Below are positions 21,776 through 31,443 of a stretch of DNA of 64,000 bases, piece after piece. The stretch is from Basidiobolus meristosporus CBS 931.73. Taxonomy: Eukaryota > Basidiobolomycota > Basidiobolomycetes > Basidiobolales > Basidiobolaceae. Position 1 is the stretch's first letter, and every line of letters starts with the position of its first letter. The stretch is from contig MCFE01000049.1 of NCBI GenBank assembly GCA_002104905.1, forward strand, positions 62,001 to 126,000, given 5' to 3'. A program made the translations under genes and the position numbers. The notes below the pieces were generated by a model that saw only the letters and a list, made by a program, of their open reading frames with translations, was not told where the DNA came from and ran no database searches.

Positions 21776-23005
21776 CTATAATATTGCGCCCGATCGTTCT
21801 TTGCAACCGCGGATTGCGCCGCGTGCCCTGGCACGGTACGATGGAACAAGTCTAACAAGTAACTCCATTAAAATCCAACACTCAATAAGTATTTCTGCTG
21901 TAACACTCTGTTTCCATCGTATTGGCTGGAACCCTGCAGCTTTATGCCACTGTTCATTCACTGGTTCCCATACATCCTGGTCTTCAGCCAGCACTGCAAG
22001 GTCTAGCACCTCATCTGCCAGTCTTTGCAATAAATCTTTGCAATATTCAAGTGCATTTTCTTGAGCACTGCTCTTGAAGAGGTGCTGCAACCTCTTGGTG
22101 TGCCCATTAATGTTCCAAAATTCCACTGAAGCCATTGTGATAACCTTTTGAGTTCTTGATGTTATTTCTTTGTCTGTCAGTAAGATCTCCACTCTGCCAA
22201 CAATGGAGGATGTGGAGGCTGTGGCAGACAAATTGCCTTTTCTGCAAACTCATCTACCTCACTGAAGTGTAGCTCAACTGGCTGCACTTCTGACTCTTGT
22301 GAAAACAGCTGTTTTCTTGTTAGTAATTCTTCTTGGCTATGATGGGATTCAGTCTGTTCCAGGCTTACAGCATTAATTGACAAGAACTGCAGCTTTTTTC
22401 TTGCACTTCCCTGCCTCTGGCTTGGGTAGACTTTTTTCCCCTTACCTTTTCCTTTATCACTGCCAGGTCTTACACTGCTACTTTGTCTGAGTGTTTCTTG
22501 TAGTGAGCTACATTTTCTCCTTGATAAATGCTGCTCTGATGCATCTATTTTGGCTTGCTTGTCCCTTGCTAGCACTCTGCAGGCAACCTGATGCTCTTTT
22601 CCTGCTTGTTTTAAGCTCTCAGCCCATGCTGTGACTGGCTCCTGAGGTAACTGCTACTTTTTATCACTGCTGGGTCCTTCACTGCTTCTTTGACTGAGTG
22701 CATCCTGGGTGAAGCTACACTTTTTCCTTATAAATGCTGTGCAGGTGTATCTGTGTCTGCCTGCTTGTCCCTTATTTGCACTCTTCCAGCTACCTGATGT
22801 CACTTTGACACTTGTTTAGAGCTTTTGGCCCTGCTTGTAATGGGCCCTTGAGGAAGCCACTTGTTTTGAGCCATTGCACCATTATTCTTCTGCCTTTGAT
22901 AGGTTCTGCTATTCTTGAGATACATTCTGAGCATACTAATGCAGGCCCAAAATTTGTTTGCTTGTTTGAGTCCCGGATAATGGTCATGGAACAAGTCAGG
23001 CACAT
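21776..23005 (-). pseudogene. Family X protein with repeated modules, broken (copy 1)
   Basis: Read on the minus strand this is a decayed coding region. Its C-terminal part (LFKSSAQENALEYCKDLLQR, then LADEVLDL) recurs at 33604-33915. A frameshift near 22200-22230 splits it from an upstream frame containing EVDEFAEKAI and a Lys/Gly run. Further upstream are repeating modules of roughly 70 residues with the pattern TSRAKSSKQ ... VA.RV..RDKQA..DA. ... HLSRRK ... SVR.GSD. I know of no family with this layout. It could be the Gag-like or accessory product of family X. Stops and frame changes rule out function. Confidence 0.5.
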
Positions 23006-23082
23006 TCTGCTAGGCCTTGAGTTCCTGATGGTCCCATGGTATGCAGGCCTTAAGGTGCTGGCATGCTAGACTTCTAACAATG

Positions 23083-23563
23083 TGGTAGGGTAAACATGCC
23101 TCCCACAGACAAGTTTATCCTTATAGCTATTCTGATGCACTTATCCTACTTTATCTTATTGGTATTATCCCATTCTACTTTGCCCATATTATTAGTATTA
23201 TCCTCATATGATGCTTACCCTGATTAGTTATTAGCATTAGTAATCCCTGATGTTATTCAGGTATGTGATCTGTATATATATCTGCATTGGGCAAGCACCC
23301 ATGTCAGCAGTTGATCACTGCACATACCTTCAGCAGTCACACCTCAGACCTGCCATCAAGGAGTATTTCAGGTAGTGCGCAAGACACCCCAAGGCCTTTG
23401 GAGACACTTGGAGTAACTAAGAAGCAAGAGAAGCAGGAGCTTTTACCATAATAACATATTGACAAAGACACCAGCAGTTTAGACTCAGAGGTTATTGCAC
23501 CCATCAGACACCTCACACACCTTAAGTTGTGTAGCTTCTCCCAGGAATACCTCTACACCACCA
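23083..23563. repeat. Solo LTR of a separate family, with 5-base TSD
   Basis: 481 bases beginning TGGTAGGG and ending CACCACCA (inverted TGGT/ACCA tips), flanked by CAATG on both sides (23078-23082 and 23564-23568). It contains a TATA-like TGTATATATATCTGC around 23270. It interrupts family X copy 1; the matching uninterrupted site is at about 40650-40665. No internal region of this element occurs in the window. Confidence 0.75.
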
Positions 23564-24989
23564 CAATGACCTTGTGAATATTAGCCCGCTCTTCATCATT
23601 GCACTCAAAGGCTTTATGGATATTCAATGTCTTTTGATTTTTAGGCTTTGGTGTAAGCACTGCAGCTTCTCCCTCCCATGTTGTGATAGGTTTTTCTGCA
23701 GGCATTATCCTTGAGTACCATTGTTGTGCTTCAAAGACAGTACAGTGTTCCTCTGCAGTTACATTGGGAAATAGCTCAATTCTTGGCTATGACATTCAGC
23801 TACCTGAGTTCCTTCTTTACAGCAAATATACAGCTTTCTCTACCTGGGATATTGATTGCTTTACCCATATTATTCACTCACCCTGTTTCTGGACTATTTC
23901 TTGATTTCTCTGAGCCATTGCACCTATCCTAACAGCCACTGCACCTAGCTGCCTCATTAATGATTTGGTAGAAGCTGACAGCATACTTGCTACTATGTGT
24001 GGTGGTGATGTTACAACAGCCACTTACTGGTCTTCAACTGAAGGTACTGCTTTTGCTACATTCTCATCTGCCTCAGCATTATGGTCAGCTTGCGGCTTTG
24101 CAGAGATTCCCCATTGCCTACTTGACTGAGAGCCTGAGGAGTCTGCATTATTATCTTTAGTGGTCACACTGTCCACAAGGCCTTTTTGGTTGTAGCCCTG
24201 CTTGTGGCATTGAAGGTCAAAGCAAGCTGTTGTCCAACTATTCTTCTACTACCATCCATGGTGGGGTTTAGTTGAGAACCAGACAACTTTGCTTTATTTT
24301 TTGGTGGCATGTATATGGAGGTACGTCAAACCAAAGAGGAAATGGTGTTACATATATGTGTGTATGTAGTGCCACAACTTTATGTATAATGCCTACTATG
24401 GCGGGTCATCATTGAATATTACCTTCCTGTAGGTGCAATGTCTCAAGTGCAAGACTGTTTTAAATTCACAAGAGTATTGACAAAAAAAAGACATAATAGC
24501 AGTATGTTGTTGAGTGTCAAGCTGCTTGCCCCATAGACAATACTACTTTGATTCAATGCTGTAAGAGAAGAGAAAAAAGACCATGTAGCTATGGCAGCAA
24601 GCCTTGCAGCTATGAAGCATGCAGAGAGCATAGGAAGCACTACAAGGATCATGGCCAATGTTTTGCCACACAAGTTATATTTCACCATTCATCAGTCACT
24701 AGTATACCAGCAATATCTTGCTGGCCACTTGATACTTCTATAACAGCACCTGGCTGTACTTGTCACCTTGCGCAAACTGAGTCAGGTGAGTTTGTGATGC
24801 CTTTAGGCTCACCCCAGCCTTCTGAAAATGGCATGCAGAGTGCTAGCGCTGAAGAAGCAGGCTCACTGATGGCTTGCAAGCCTATCTCCCCTAACAACAA
24901 TCCCTATGAAAAATAATTTGGTCCCGCAGGTGGATCCAATCTGGATCAGCCATCAAGATCCTGTTTAGAGACCATCATAATAGCAGCAG

Positions 24990-25740
24990 CTTGGAATTAG
25001 TGACCTTCCTAACAATCTTATCACAAGATCATGATGATGTTTTGCTAATTTTACAGCCAAATAAAGGGATAAAACTTGACAATATTTTATTGGTGCTGTA
25101 ACAATATTTGCATGGTATAGTTGCGGTCTTTCAGCGCTCTATAACTATTTTAAGTAAATCCAGGTGGTGAGGACATCCAATTGCCTTATATGGCAAGAGA
25201 CTTGATGGTATTTTGACGGCCTCACAGCAAGACTCTGGTGGCATTACATTTGCAGTATGACAGCCTACCACTGGTTCTTTATAATGCTACCACACCAATT
25301 TACCAAATGGTATTTCCTTTTTCTACCTCCCCTTGTGCAATTCATATATTCCACTGTAGAATCACCTTTCTCTATTTGCTTACCCACTATTACCTTGGGT
25401 ATTCCACATATAGTTCAAATCAAAAAAAACTATGGCCTCCTGCTTACTAACCTCTAAAAACACACACACCTGCCGCAATTGACATACTTCTATCACCTCA
25501 ACTTTACAGCCTTTTAGTGTGATACTTGCAAAGTTACCATATACCATGTACTGCTGGTAACATATACATCTTGCAAACATATGCTTGGTTGCTGCCACTT
25601 CTGCCATGAATACCTCCTGAATATCCGCAAAGAACTTCTTGGTATTTAGCCAATATATTCCTTCTCCCTGCTGGATTCTAGTCCCCCTTTTAGGTGTGCT
25701 CTGGCTTTTGTTTGTGTGAATTCTGTATGGAATGGTGTAA
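24990..25740 (-). repeat. 3' fragment of a KDZ/Plavaka-like transposon
   Basis: The reverse complement of this stretch matches 54660-55310, including a frame with YMVYGNFASITLKGCKVEV and EAIVFFDLNYMWN. That region lies 3' of the KDZ/Plavaka-like core at 52470-52860, so it is probably the same element family. Several stops interrupt it. Confidence 0.45.
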
Positions 25741-25755
25741 AAGTTGACTGGTGGC

Positions 25756-26104
25756 TGTTGTAAAAATTTGTATTTCCACCTAAATATTCACCTAACTCAG
25801 TCACTTAGATCATCACCTTCAAATCCTAGAAAATACTGACCAAATTCCTTGTTGGGATTTACTTAGAATATTTTCACCAAAATACCAGGTACCCAGAACA
25901 TGAAAATTCTCAAAGTTGTCCAAACAGCCCCAAACTTTGCACACATGTTCTTGGGACCTTCCTTAACCTATTCTATGTGTTTGTAATGCCAAGACCAGGT
26001 AAAAGTATAAATACTACTTTTACATTCAATAAATCATTAAGTGAAAACCACATAATCTACTTGTTCTCCCAATCACTTCCAATATCTCCAAGACTCTTAC
26101 AACA
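25756..26104 (+). repeat. Copia-1 5' LTR (349 bases)
   Basis: TGTTGTAAAAATT...CTCTTACAACA, with TG/CA ends and a TATA-like TATAAATA near 26004-26013. It matches solo LTRs at 17642-17973 (reverse) and 32602-32950 (same strand). Confidence 0.9.
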
Positions 26105-26118
26105 GGTTATGAGCCCCA
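26105..26118 (+). other. Copia-1 primer-binding site matching initiator tRNA anticodon arm
   Basis: GGTTATGAGCCCC follows the LTR directly. GGTTATGAGCCC is the complement of the anticodon stem-loop of eukaryotic initiator tRNA-Met (GGGCUCAUAACC). This implies priming by an internally cleaved half-tRNA, as known for Drosophila copia. The gag ATG at 26109 lies inside this site. Confidence 0.75.
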
Positions 26119-26963
26119 AGCAGTCACTCTCTGCAATGTCTACTACGGCTATTACTGGAATTTTTCCCTCTGCAGAAAAGTTGGATGGATCTAACTACCA
26201 AGTGTGGAAGGTGAAGATGAAGATGCTGCTACGAGAAAGAGGCCTTTGGGATATTGTCATGGGAGAAGAATGCCCTCCTAAAAACATGGGAGAGGAAGCC
26301 TTGAAGTACCAGAAGAAAGAACAAATTGCCTTTAACTGCATTTGCCTTAATGTCAAGGACAAATTGCTAATTCAATGCTCAAGAGCAAAAACGGCAAAGA
26401 ATGCCTGGAAGGCATTAGAAGACACCTACCAGTCATGTTCAGCTGCCAAGAAAATGTATCTGAGAAGAAAATTCTTTACTACAAAGATGCTGCCAGGAGA
26501 AGAAATGAAAAATCTAACAGCGCGCAACCCTAACCCTAATTCTGATCCCGCCCATCAAAAATCACCCAAAAATCTCAAAAATTGAAATTTGGAGCTGAAA
26601 CTCTGGATATGCCACCAAAACCTCAACAGGAGCCCACTACACCTGAAAGGAAGGTTCTTGATTGCTTTGACAAGTCTGTCAAGAAGATTTCTTGCCCCAA
26701 CTGTGGAAACAAAGGAACTATCAGAAGGAATGGAAGAGCTAGAGAAAAATCTAATCAACAGAATTACCCTGCTGGTAGATGAGATGGAATCGGTGGGCGT
26801 ACCAACTACTGATGAGGATGTGATAGTTACCATCCTGAATAGCCTGACAGATGAGTTTCAGGGCCTTGTATCAGCCCTAGAGTCCAGAACTGAAGATTTG
26901 ACCTTAAATTACGTATATGGAAGGCTCCTGGATGAAGAATTAAGAAAATCAAGTTCCAATTAA
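26109..26963 (+). pseudogene. Copia-1 gag, interrupted
   Basis: A UBN2/Copia Gag-like protein: EKLDGSNYQVWKVKMKMLLR, then KTAKNAWKALEDTYQS. It could start at 26109 or 26136. After EEMKN (about 26512) the frame runs into an unrelated insert; gag resumes in another frame at about 26728 (DEFQGLVSALESRTEDLTLN). The insert includes a CPNCGNKGTIRRNG zinc-ribbon-like segment and a short telomere-like repeat. The zinc knuckle expected after gag is deleted, so the protein is dead. Confidence 0.8.
26526..26539 (+). repeat. Interstitial telomere-like repeat
   Basis: AACCCTAACCCTAA (two TTAGGG units on the minus strand) marks the left junction of the roughly 200-base foreign segment in Copia-1 gag. Confidence 0.6.
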
Positions 26964-26973
26964 GAAGGTTTTC

Positions 26974-27975
26974 ATGGGTGACAATAGAACACTTGATGCA
27001 GTGGGAGAAGGAACTATCCAAGTAAACCTTAGAAGCAGTGAAGGAAGCCATACACTGACCTTTAAAGAAGTACTCTATGTACCAGAAATAGCCAAGAACC
27101 TACTCTCTGTAAGCAAGGCCACAGCAGAAGGACTCAGTTTCAGTTTTGACAATTTTGGATGCAGGATCACCGATCAAAATGGTGCTCATATTGCTTTGGG
27201 CATCAGAGATCAGAATCTATACAAGTTGACTTATATTCCATCATATCTAGAAGCCAATATAAGTAACTTAAATGAAGAAACACCAATGCTTTGGCACAGG
27301 AGATTTGGACACATCAATTTTGATTATTTGCGTAAAATGATCAAAGATCAGCTAATTTCTGGAGTGAAAATTGATCCCCCAGCTATTTTGGAGCACTGTG
27401 AAGCCTGCATATATGGGAAACAAGCCAGACAACCGTTCAAGAGCTCTGGGTTAATCAAAAATAAGAAAAAATTAGATCTAATTCACTCAGATCTGTGTGG
27501 AACTATGCAAAAATTATCCTTAGGCGGGATGAAGTATTTAATCACTTTTATTGATGATTATACAAGATACACATGGGTCTACTTCATGGAGAGAAAGGAA
27601 GAAGCTCTGTCTAAGTTCAGGGAGTTTAAAGCCATGGTGGAGAGAGAAACTGGTGAAAAAATCAAGAAAATACGCTCTGACAATGGTGGAGAATATACCT
27701 CCAAACTCTTCATCCACTTCTGCAAAATTCATGGGATAAAGCAAGAGACTACTGAACCATACTCCCCACAACAAAATGGAGTAGCAGAATCAGCTAACAG
27801 ATCAATAATTGATATGGCAAGATCTATGATCCATGATCAAAAATTATCCTATGATTTTTGGGCGGAATCAGTTGCCACTGCTGTATATCTTAAAATAGGA
27901 GTTATAACAGAATACTTTGTGATTCTACTCCATTTGAAGCATGGTATGGATACAGACCAAGTGCAGAACATCTAA
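26974..27975 (+). pseudogene. Copia-1 protease remnant and integrase
   Basis: It begins in the tail of the protease region (VLYVPEIAKNLLSVSKA), then the GAG-pre-integrase zinc motif (WHRRFGHINFDYLRK ... CEACIYGKQ), and the integrase core with D (HSDLCG), D (RSDNGGEY) and E (GVAESANRS). A frameshift after SVATAVYL (about 27895) ends the useful frame. It is cut off at 28041. Confidence 0.85.
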
Positions 27976-28224
27976 GAATATTTGGGTGTACAGCATATGC
28001 CAAAAAACTGGCCGGAAATCAGTCAAAATTTGAGCCAAAAAAGACTTGTTCCGTGGGATAGTGCGACATAGTGCCAGCCGGTTTATAGTGCTGGATCAAT
28101 CTGGCACTCTACGGCACTATCTGGCACTATAATTTCTACCATGATGCCAGTGGTATGATACAGTTACTGGTAATTTTACTCAATCTTACTTATGTTGCTC
28201 AGAATAGTGCTTTCCTTGCTTTAT

Positions 28225-29109
28225 TTACTCTTCATAATGCTCCAGACACATTTCTCTCAGTGGATGTCTTCTTGTATGAACATACTGTGCATTGATAAGT
28301 ATCTTAACTATTTTACCTATTCTGCTGTTTTCTCCTATATATGACTTTCCTCTGTATTTACCTGCCAATATGCTGAATCTCTTCAGATATCCAAATGTGT
28401 GCTCTACCCTTACTCTGAAATGATTAAATATCTCATTGTAGAGCTTCTGCTTCCTGCTAAGCACACCATTCCTTGGCTTCCTATAAGCTGTAATACATCC
28501 TAATCTCTGACAATCCTCTCCTATATAGGCCAAGTCTGCCATACATTTCTCCCCTCTACTGAATTCAGGATGATTCTCTACCCAGAGTGCTTTGTCATGC
28601 CTACTTCCAGCAAATGGCCCACTAAACCAGATGATGTTACCCTCAATGTCAGACAGTGCTTGAAACTTCACACAGTGTGCCTTGTACTTGCCAGAATAAA
28701 AGTGCCTCTGCCCTCTAGAAGGTCTGTTAATCCTCACTGGGAAGGTATCCAAAATACTCCTGATATGGAACCTGTTGCTGAACACTCTGGGATATGGAAG
28801 TCTATTGGAGCTTCTGAACCTAGTATTCCAAGCTTGCTCTAAGTCATTCATACCCTCTGCAAGGTGGTTCTCCATTGCTGTCAGCTGGGAATGAAAGCTT
28901 CTAGGACTTTTGTTGCTATGGATGGTGGGATGAAACCTTGTAGGGCAATAGTTCTTGTAATAGCAGTGAAGCTTAACAAGGGATCTCCTTGAGTAGATTG
29001 GGGTTGATGGTCCACAGTACTTGGAATAGATCTCCTCCAGTGTGTCAAAAGGAAATCCAGTGGTAGTGATGGGATTGATGAGAAAAGACCATTCAGATGA
29101 GTAAGTCAT
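28225..29109 (-). CDS. Harbinger-type DDE transposase, copy B
   Basis: 294 residues with the triad Asp121/Asp192/Glu236 intact. It differs from the copy A protein at residue 48 (His for Leu) and about 65 (Ser for Gly); neither is catalytic. It retains a full reading frame even though the surrounding DNA has lost many CpG sites. Confidence 0.9.
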   Translation of the reverse strand: MTYSSEWSFLINPITTTGFPFDTLEEIYSKYCGPSTPIYSRRSLVKLHCYYKNYCPTRFHPTIHSNKSPRSFHSQLTAMENHLAEGMNDLEQAWNTRFRSSNRLPYPRVFSNRFHIRSILDTFPVRINRPSRGQRHFYSGKYKAHCVKFQALSDIEGNIIWFSGPFAGSRHDKALWVENHPEFSRGEKCMADLAYIGEDCQRLGCITAYRKPRNGVLSRKQKLYNEIFNHFRVRVEHTFGYLKRFSILAGKYRGKSYIGENSRIGKIVKILINAQYVHTRRHPLREMCLEHYEE

Positions 29110-29467
29110 ATTAAAATTGATGGATGATTGTATGGAGGCGGTTTGAATTGATTCGGCGCGATCTGCGTTATTTATCTGATTTTTAACACATTATGGTTAA
29201 ATCTCCATCAATTGCCATGTATCCCATCATTATGTTGCAAAAATCATTCGCAAACAATGCCTTGGTACTTTTATTGATGCCTTAATCATAGGTCTATAAT
29301 CAAATAGGAAATCTGCAATTGATGTGATCTGATCCGTGTCAACGCAATCCAAGATGCATCATGCATAATATATGGAAATTCAACAATCACTTTAGTTTTC
29401 ATATATATTTCATATAAGACCAGGTTGATGCCAATATACTGCTGTATAAGTATCCAAATCCGTTGCT

Positions 29468-30700
29468 ATGGTCCCCATACCAAGCCTCAACTCATCTTTA
29501 GTACAACCCAGACAAAACCCATCCCCCAGCTCACAAGCGTGGTCCAGACCGGAAAAGTTGATGTCAGATCCGTTTGAGTTCTCGCCAAATGATTTTAGTA
29601 TGGCCCAAGTGTCTATGATGAGCCTTCATACAGATATTTGGGCACTACTAATTAATCTAGCAGAACTAGATACCTCAGAGAGTCAACAAAGATGGAAGAA
29701 TTTGAGTAGAAAGCTGTGGCATGAGTTCTACATCAAGATGCCAGCCAATGTATGTAAAAAGATATATAACAAGACAAGTATTGAAATCAAGAATGAGCTG
29801 AGAGTGAGGGGATTTGACGAGGAAGCTGCACGGGAACGATTTCGCGTGCAATTTGCACAGTTCAGGCCGGACGCGTCCGTTCGTGCCTCAACTTTGGGAA
29901 CCAAAGAGATTTTGAATGAGTTTTTGCCTCAAATGACTAATGTACTACGTGATATATTAGTAGAGCTAAGTGGCTTCCGAGAGCAATATACACAGGACTC
30001 ATCCAGGCAACAGCTCCAAAGTATCAGACAGAGGGTAAGTGAATACCTTGAGGAATCAGATGGTGAGCTTCAGGAGGAAGAATACAGACCGCAAACAACA
30101 TTGTCCAGATTGCGCCAGCATGCCTTGCTGGATTCCCTACCATCTCTTGCAACCACAGCGCGCCGGTGCACGTCAGTCCAGACCACGCCAAGCACCCTTT
30201 ACCAGAACGCCCCGCGTCGAGTCAACGCGTGCGCTTCAGAGCAAAACTACCAGAACTTGCCAAACTGCTCATTTAGACACAAGTCCATTGGAGCGGACGA
30301 GTTGCGTCAACATGCGGCATCACATCAAACTCAGCCAAGGGCCATCTCAACGCGTCAAGGCGCGCCTGCGCGTGCCGTTTTGGCTGACCATCAGCAAGTT
30401 ACTTCTGGTGAACTGACTGATGATGACCAACATGAAGTGCCTCAACCACCGGAGCCCTTGGCAAGTAAAAGAACGCGTCAGCGCGTGGCGCTACAGGCCG
30501 GTTCAGTTGGTTCAGTTGGAGCAATTCAGCGCGGCCAAGCTGCAGCATCACACTCATCAACTAGGAGGCAAAATACTGACTACAAATACACAAGTAGCCA
30601 AGATGATAGTCAGCCAGGAAGTAGTATAGGTGTGCAAAGTGAGTCACTACCAAATGCTTCAGTAGTAATCCCTGTGAGAAAAAAACCCAGGAGAAGATGA
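29468..30700 (+). CDS. Harbinger accessory protein, copy B
   Basis: 410 residues. The N-terminal half is nearly identical to copy A (19839-21110). A one-base insertion near 30190 and a compensating one-base deletion near 30299 shift about 37 codons into another frame and then restore it, so the low-complexity middle differs completely from copy A while the ends agree. The STRI repeats and one GSV repeat of copy A are absent. Function is unknown, as for copy A. Confidence 0.7.
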   Translation: MVPIPSLNSSLVQPRQNPSPSSQAWSRPEKLMSDPFEFSPNDFSMAQVSMMSLHTDIWALLINLAELDTSESQQRWKNLSRKLWHEFYIKMPANVCKKIYNKTSIEIKNELRVRGFDEEAARERFRVQFAQFRPDASVRASTLGTKEILNEFLPQMTNVLRDILVELSGFREQYTQDSSRQQLQSIRQRVSEYLEESDGELQEEEYRPQTTLSRLRQHALLDSLPSLATTARRCTSVQTTPSTLYQNAPRRVNACASEQNYQNLPNCSFRHKSIGADELRQHAASHQTQPRAISTRQGAPARAVLADHQQVTSGELTDDDQHEVPQPPEPLASKRTRQRVALQAGSVGSVGAIQRGQAAASHSSTRRQNTDYKYTSSQDDSQPGSSIGVQSESLPNASVVIPVRKKPRRR

Positions 30701-31443
30701 TGCAATTGCTTTGAATTGCTCACATTTGTAATGATCCCGACAACCCTTTTTTTTTGCGATCCAAATCAAGCCATCGCAAATCAGTGATCATCAAATTTTT
30801 GATATAAGTAATATCAAGGTTGTCTCACATTTGAGACAGAACCCCTATAAATAAACACCCTGCATATATATACGTCATCTGTAATACCAGTGCAGCTATT
30901 GGATCTGTTTTGCACCTACACAATTGCTTGCGTACTAGCTATGACACCTTGTCTAATCACTAGGATCAGGGATTTACTTGCTCAATGGGCAAAATGGGAT
31001 ATTTGATGGCAAATCAGGTAGCTTTTTCAGTAGTCTATGAGCCAATTGGGGGCTGCCAGCTTCAGGATACTTTTGGACCAATTAACCACTGAGATACCGT
31101 CTAATTGGAGTGAGGGTAACCAAAATGGTAAGTATCAGTGTAGTTTATAGTCTGATACACATTTATTTCCATTTACATTAAAGAAACATATCCAAATACC
31201 AGATTTTACCTGCCATTATAGCGGTATCCGATTGCGCACGTGATGCAAACATTACAAGTTGGCGCAATCATCCGTGCCAACCTCATTGTGTCAGATTGTG
31301 CTATAGTGTGCAAGATTGTCCCGCATAGTGTGAAATTGTCCAAGAACAATCCTGCCTTCTGGTAGCTAGGATATCGCGCCCAATTGCTCTTTACAACCGC
31401 AGATCACGCCGCGCGCCCTGGCACAGTACGATGGAACAAGTCT

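Larger units (their letters stand above)
18412..21853. mobile_element. PIF/Harbinger-type DNA transposon, copy A (two genes)
   Basis: A 3442-base element. Terminal inverted repeats begin AGACTTGTTCC on both ends. The flanks are a 3-base duplication AAC (18409-18411 and 21854-21856), and the empty site is seen at 33438-33446 in family X copy 2. Two genes diverge from a central region (19480-19838): a DDE transposase on the minus strand and an accessory protein on the plus strand. The left subterminal zone (18430-18502) packs six AGTGCC/GGCACT motifs, three in each orientation, which are candidate transposase binding sites. Both frames are intact, so it may be autonomous. Confidence 0.9.
17576..24920 (-). 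repeat. Family X, copy 1 (unclassified, with three nested insertions)
   Basis: A diverged repeat shared with 33029-47700. Its left terminal unit starts TGTTATGATCCTGTCAAA and ends CACTCAACA, so it has TG...CA ends like a roughly 416-base LTR. Continuing rightwards, the minus strand carries a broken coding region (21776-23005), then sequence paired with 39656-41226 and 46893-47700. Nested inside are a Copia solo LTR (17642-17973), Harbinger copy A (18412-21853) and another solo LTR (23083-23563). Without them copy 1 is about 3.1 kb. No reverse transcriptase or transposase was recognised in it. Ends on the right are approximate. Confidence 0.55.
25756..28041 (+). mobile_element. Copia-1, 5' part of a Ty1/Copia retrotransposon
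   Basis: It contains a 5' LTR, a primer site, gag, and integrase, then stops abruptly where Harbinger copy B begins. Its 3' half (reverse transcriptase, RNase H, 3' LTR) is not on the other side of Harbinger B. Gag carries a foreign insertion (about 26520-26727) and lacks its zinc-knuckle end; integrase has a frameshift near 27890. Confidence 0.9.
28042..31443. mobile_element. PIF/Harbinger-type DNA transposon, copy B
   Basis: 3402 bases, collinear with copy A throughout, with the same terminal AGACTTGTTCC repeats and both genes. Unlike copy A, the two flanks do not match (AAA left, ATT right) and belong to different retrotransposons, so the locus was rearranged after insertion. Many differences from copy A are CG versus TG/CA. 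Confidence 0.9.

Noticed and set aside
18412-31443. Repeat-induced point mutation (RIP) as the cause of copy differences
   Set aside because: RIP favours CpA-to-TpA changes in both copies; here changes concentrate at CpG and frames remain open.
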